DNA of 30,297 bases from a virus: positions 64,001 through 94,297 of IMG/VR virus record IMGVR_UViG_3300029882_000012; one strand, 5' to 3'. The position numbers and the translations under genes are program-made. Each line of letters opens with the position of its first letter. Position 1 is the stretch's first letter. The notes below the pieces were generated by a model. That model was not told the origin of the DNA, ran no database searches, and saw nothing but the letters and a program-made list of their open reading frames with translations. Shown piece by piece: positions 29,009 to 30,297 of the stretch.

Positions 29009-29043
29009 TTGCGAGGCGTTCAGTTTGGTTAAATATTTTCATT

Positions 29044-29253
29044 TTAATTACCTCCAGTTCTTTCAATCGCATCCAAATAAGTTTTACCAATAATGTAAGG
29101 CTTACCCGAAAACTGTAATTTATGTTTAGTTGGCATATCCCTTTCAAAAGTGTGAACATCCCAAAGGTTGGTGCAAATCTTTTCTATTTTAACACCACGA
29201 GCCATTAAACTCATTTTGATATTGCAAGGGGTTTTTGAATACTTGTTTGCCAT
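29044..29253 (-). CDS. Hypothetical phage protein
   Basis: 69 residues, basic; one Cys in each of the first two thirds. The C-terminal part (LQFSGKPYIIGKTYLDAIER) looks like a small folded domain. The start overlaps the upstream stop by one base (TAATG). Function unknown. Confidence 0.55.
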   Translation of the reverse strand: MANKYSKTPCNIKMSLMARGVKIEKICTNLWDVHTFERDMPTKHKLQFSGKPYIIGKTYLDAIERTGGN

Positions 29254-29453
29254 TATCTTGTTTTCTTTTCAGCCTCCATATAAGCATCCATCCAAGCTTC
29301 AGATTTTTCGCTACCTGCACCATACGGGCAATCAAATATTGACTTCCCACATTCTGCAGCAGTTCTACCTTGTGATTTAACTATTGCTAATATCCCTGAA
29401 TTAAATGCTTCTTCTGTCATTCCTTGACGTTGGGCTGATGTTGTGGTTTGCAT
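29253..29453 (-). CDS. Small hypothetical protein, first gene of P3 operon
   Basis: 66 residues from ATG 29451-29453, 22 nt after the P3 -7 box. It contains MTEEAFNSG, then AECGKSIFDCPYGAGSEKSEAWMDAYMEAEK, which resembles small ribosome modulation factor-like proteins with a C-P-Y/F and W..G-type pattern, as often found in phages; the likeness is only suggestive. Confidence 0.55.
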   Translation of the reverse strand: MQTTTSAQRQGMTEEAFNSGILAIVKSQGRTAAECGKSIFDCPYGAGSEKSEAWMDAYMEAEKKTR

Positions 29454-29474
29454 GATTTCGTTTGTTTTGATATT

Positions 29475-29505
29475 CAAAGATACGCATTTATCCGTAACAT
29501 GCAAA
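29475..29505 (-). promoter_or_regulatory. Promoter P3 with conserved palindromic spacer
   Basis: Minus strand: TTTG, 19 nt, TATCTTTG. The spacer carries CATGTTACG and TACGnATwwATnCGTA as in P1 and P2. It faces away from the plus-strand glycosyltransferase gene. Confidence 0.8.
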
Positions 29506-29530
29506 TTTATTTTACATTTTATTTTTTTTT

Positions 29531-30106
29531 ATGTTTGTCGTAATGGAATATCCCTTAATTAACATTCTCATCAGAACGAGCGCACGCCCGAACGCTTTTC
29601 GTCGTTGCTTAAAATCTATAACCTCACAGTCGTATCCAAACATTCGCATTCTCATAGGTTACGACAATCTCGCTGCGCTCGACTACATCCCAAAAGGCTT
29701 AGAAACTTATTTTGTAAGTGCTGACCGTAGTTTGCCCTTTTTTTATGACGCATATATCCCGCAACTTTTTGAGCATGTTACCGATGGGTGGACATTCATC
29801 TTAGATGATAGCGAAGTGTTAACCCCCGATGTTTTGCAAAAGGTTATTTTAGATGCTCCAGTGGTTTTGGTTCAACTTCAAAGGGGTAATATTATCGTTC
29901 CTAAATCAGTTGATATAAAAATTGGACAAATTGGTTTCCCTTGTGTCTTTGTACACCACACATTAAAAAATGCTGCTTATATATCTCCTTATGGCGTTGG
30001 TGATAGTCTTTGGATTAAAGAACTCAAAGAAAAAGTTGGCCTCAAATTTCAAGAGATAGTTGTTGCATACTCTCAAAGTCGGGATTTTGGTAAAATGGAA
30101 TGTTAG
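29531..30106 (+). CDS. GT-A (family 2-like) glycosyltransferase
   Basis: 191 residues. The N-terminal nucleotide-binding part INILIRTSARPNAFRRCLKS followed by QSYPNIRILIGYDN is the classic GT2 start, and FILDDSEVLTPDVL carries the DxD-like DDS that binds metal and nucleotide sugar. The rest is short for a full GT2, so it may be a compact phage enzyme. Phage glycosyltransferases modify phage DNA or host surface sugars; which applies here is unknown. It is divergent from the P3 operon. ATG 29531 is used; an internal ATG at residue 5 is possible. Confidence 0.75.
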   Translation: MFVVMEYPLINILIRTSARPNAFRRCLKSITSQSYPNIRILIGYDNLAALDYIPKGLETYFVSADRSLPFFYDAYIPQLFEHVTDGWTFILDDSEVLTPDVLQKVILDAPVVLVQLQRGNIIVPKSVDIKIGQIGFPCVFVHHTLKNAAYISPYGVGDSLWIKELKEKVGLKFQEIVVAYSQSRDFGKMEC

Positions 30107-30125
30107 TCTTTTGATATTCTATAAA

Positions 30126-30261
30126 AGCAAACCCCTAACAGTAGAAAGTTTTTAATCTTATCTTACTATCAGGGGCTCAAGCCGAAATGACGGCTACTAT
30201 CTTAATCTAACGTTTTATGTCCTTCAGAGTTGACGCTCTGGGGGATTTTTAATTAAAATCC
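30126..30261. ncRNA. Possible structured RNA (four stems) after glycosyltransferase
   Basis: CCCCT 30132-30136 pairs with AGGGG 30171-30175 (with AGTA 30140-30143 and TACT 30164-30167 inside); AGCCG 30180-30184 with CGGCT 30191-30195; CAGAG 30225-30229 with CTCTG 30236-30240; GGATTTT 30243-30249 with AAAATCC 30255-30261. GGGGG at 30240-30244 could compete for CCCC. No protein-coding frame of note lies in 30107-30297. RNA identity and strand are not determined. Confidence 0.4.
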
Positions 30262-30297
30262 TTGTTACAAATGTAAACATTTAATTATAAATATTAC

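Noticed and set aside
1-30297. tRNA genes or CRISPR arrays
   Set aside because: No cloverleaf-like sequence or regularly spaced direct repeats were seen on reading both strands.

Overview
This window is a piece of a tailed double-stranded DNA phage or prophage of a Bacteroidota host, probably a flavobacterium- or sphingobacterium-like bacterium. The DNA is AT-rich. Genes are short and packed with ATGA or TAATG overlaps, and Shine-Dalgarno sequences are largely absent. Several operons start behind promoters of the Bacteroidota type (TTTG, 19-21 nt, TAnnTTTG). Recognisable virion genes are Mu/HK97-like: large terminase, Mu gp29-like (DUF935-type) portal, MuF minor head protein, a Mu gpG-like virion morphogenesis protein and a prohead protease with a long scaffold-like tail. 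No rRNA, tRNA or CRISPR was seen.

Layout, right to left, since most genes are on the minus strand. 29.5-30.1 kb: a short plus-strand glycosyltransferase followed by a hairpin-rich stretch. 29.5-26.1 kb: an operon of about a dozen small genes, including zinc-finger proteins, behind promoter P3. 26.1-25.9 kb: tandem hairpins. 25.9-24.4 kb: terminase. 24.4-23.3 kb: an HNH-AP2 homing endonuclease and two small genes. 23.2-18.8 kb: a second operon of small genes behind promoter P2. 18.7-14.5 kb: head genes (DUF1320-like, portal, MuF). 14.4-10.5 kb: an operon behind promoter P1 with two tandem paralogs, an HNH endonuclease and the gpG-like gene. 10.4-8.4 kb: a plus-strand accessory cassette (SGNH hydrolase, membrane coiled-coil protein). 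8.2-3.8 kb: an operon headed by an IS1595-like transposase. 3.8-1.7 kb: small plus-strand genes. 1.6-0 kb: prohead protease/scaffold, running off the left edge.

The most striking locus is the MuF gene. Its conserved NGFN/CNC motif is interrupted by a 355-residue intein. The centre of that intein is the exact antisense of an intact plus-strand gene for a Vsr-like (EDxHD) homing endonuclease. The two frames lie codon against codon, so the endonuclease can contain no TTA, CTA or TCA codon, and it has none in 298 codons. The same MuF frame has no usable start codon at its 5' end. It is joined to the portal frame at an A10 run containing A AAA AAG, which suggests a -1 frameshift portal-MuF fusion, although a homopolymer sequencing error is possible.

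Two regulatory patterns stand out. Promoters P1-P3 share an almost identical 31-nt core whose spacer carries an imperfect palindrome, which suggests one phage regulator controls three operons. Five other genes place a TAnnTTTG-like element only 3-4 nt before the start codon, which suggests leaderless mRNAs. Several intergenic regions, above all the leader of the SGNH gene, hold mutually exclusive RNA pairings.
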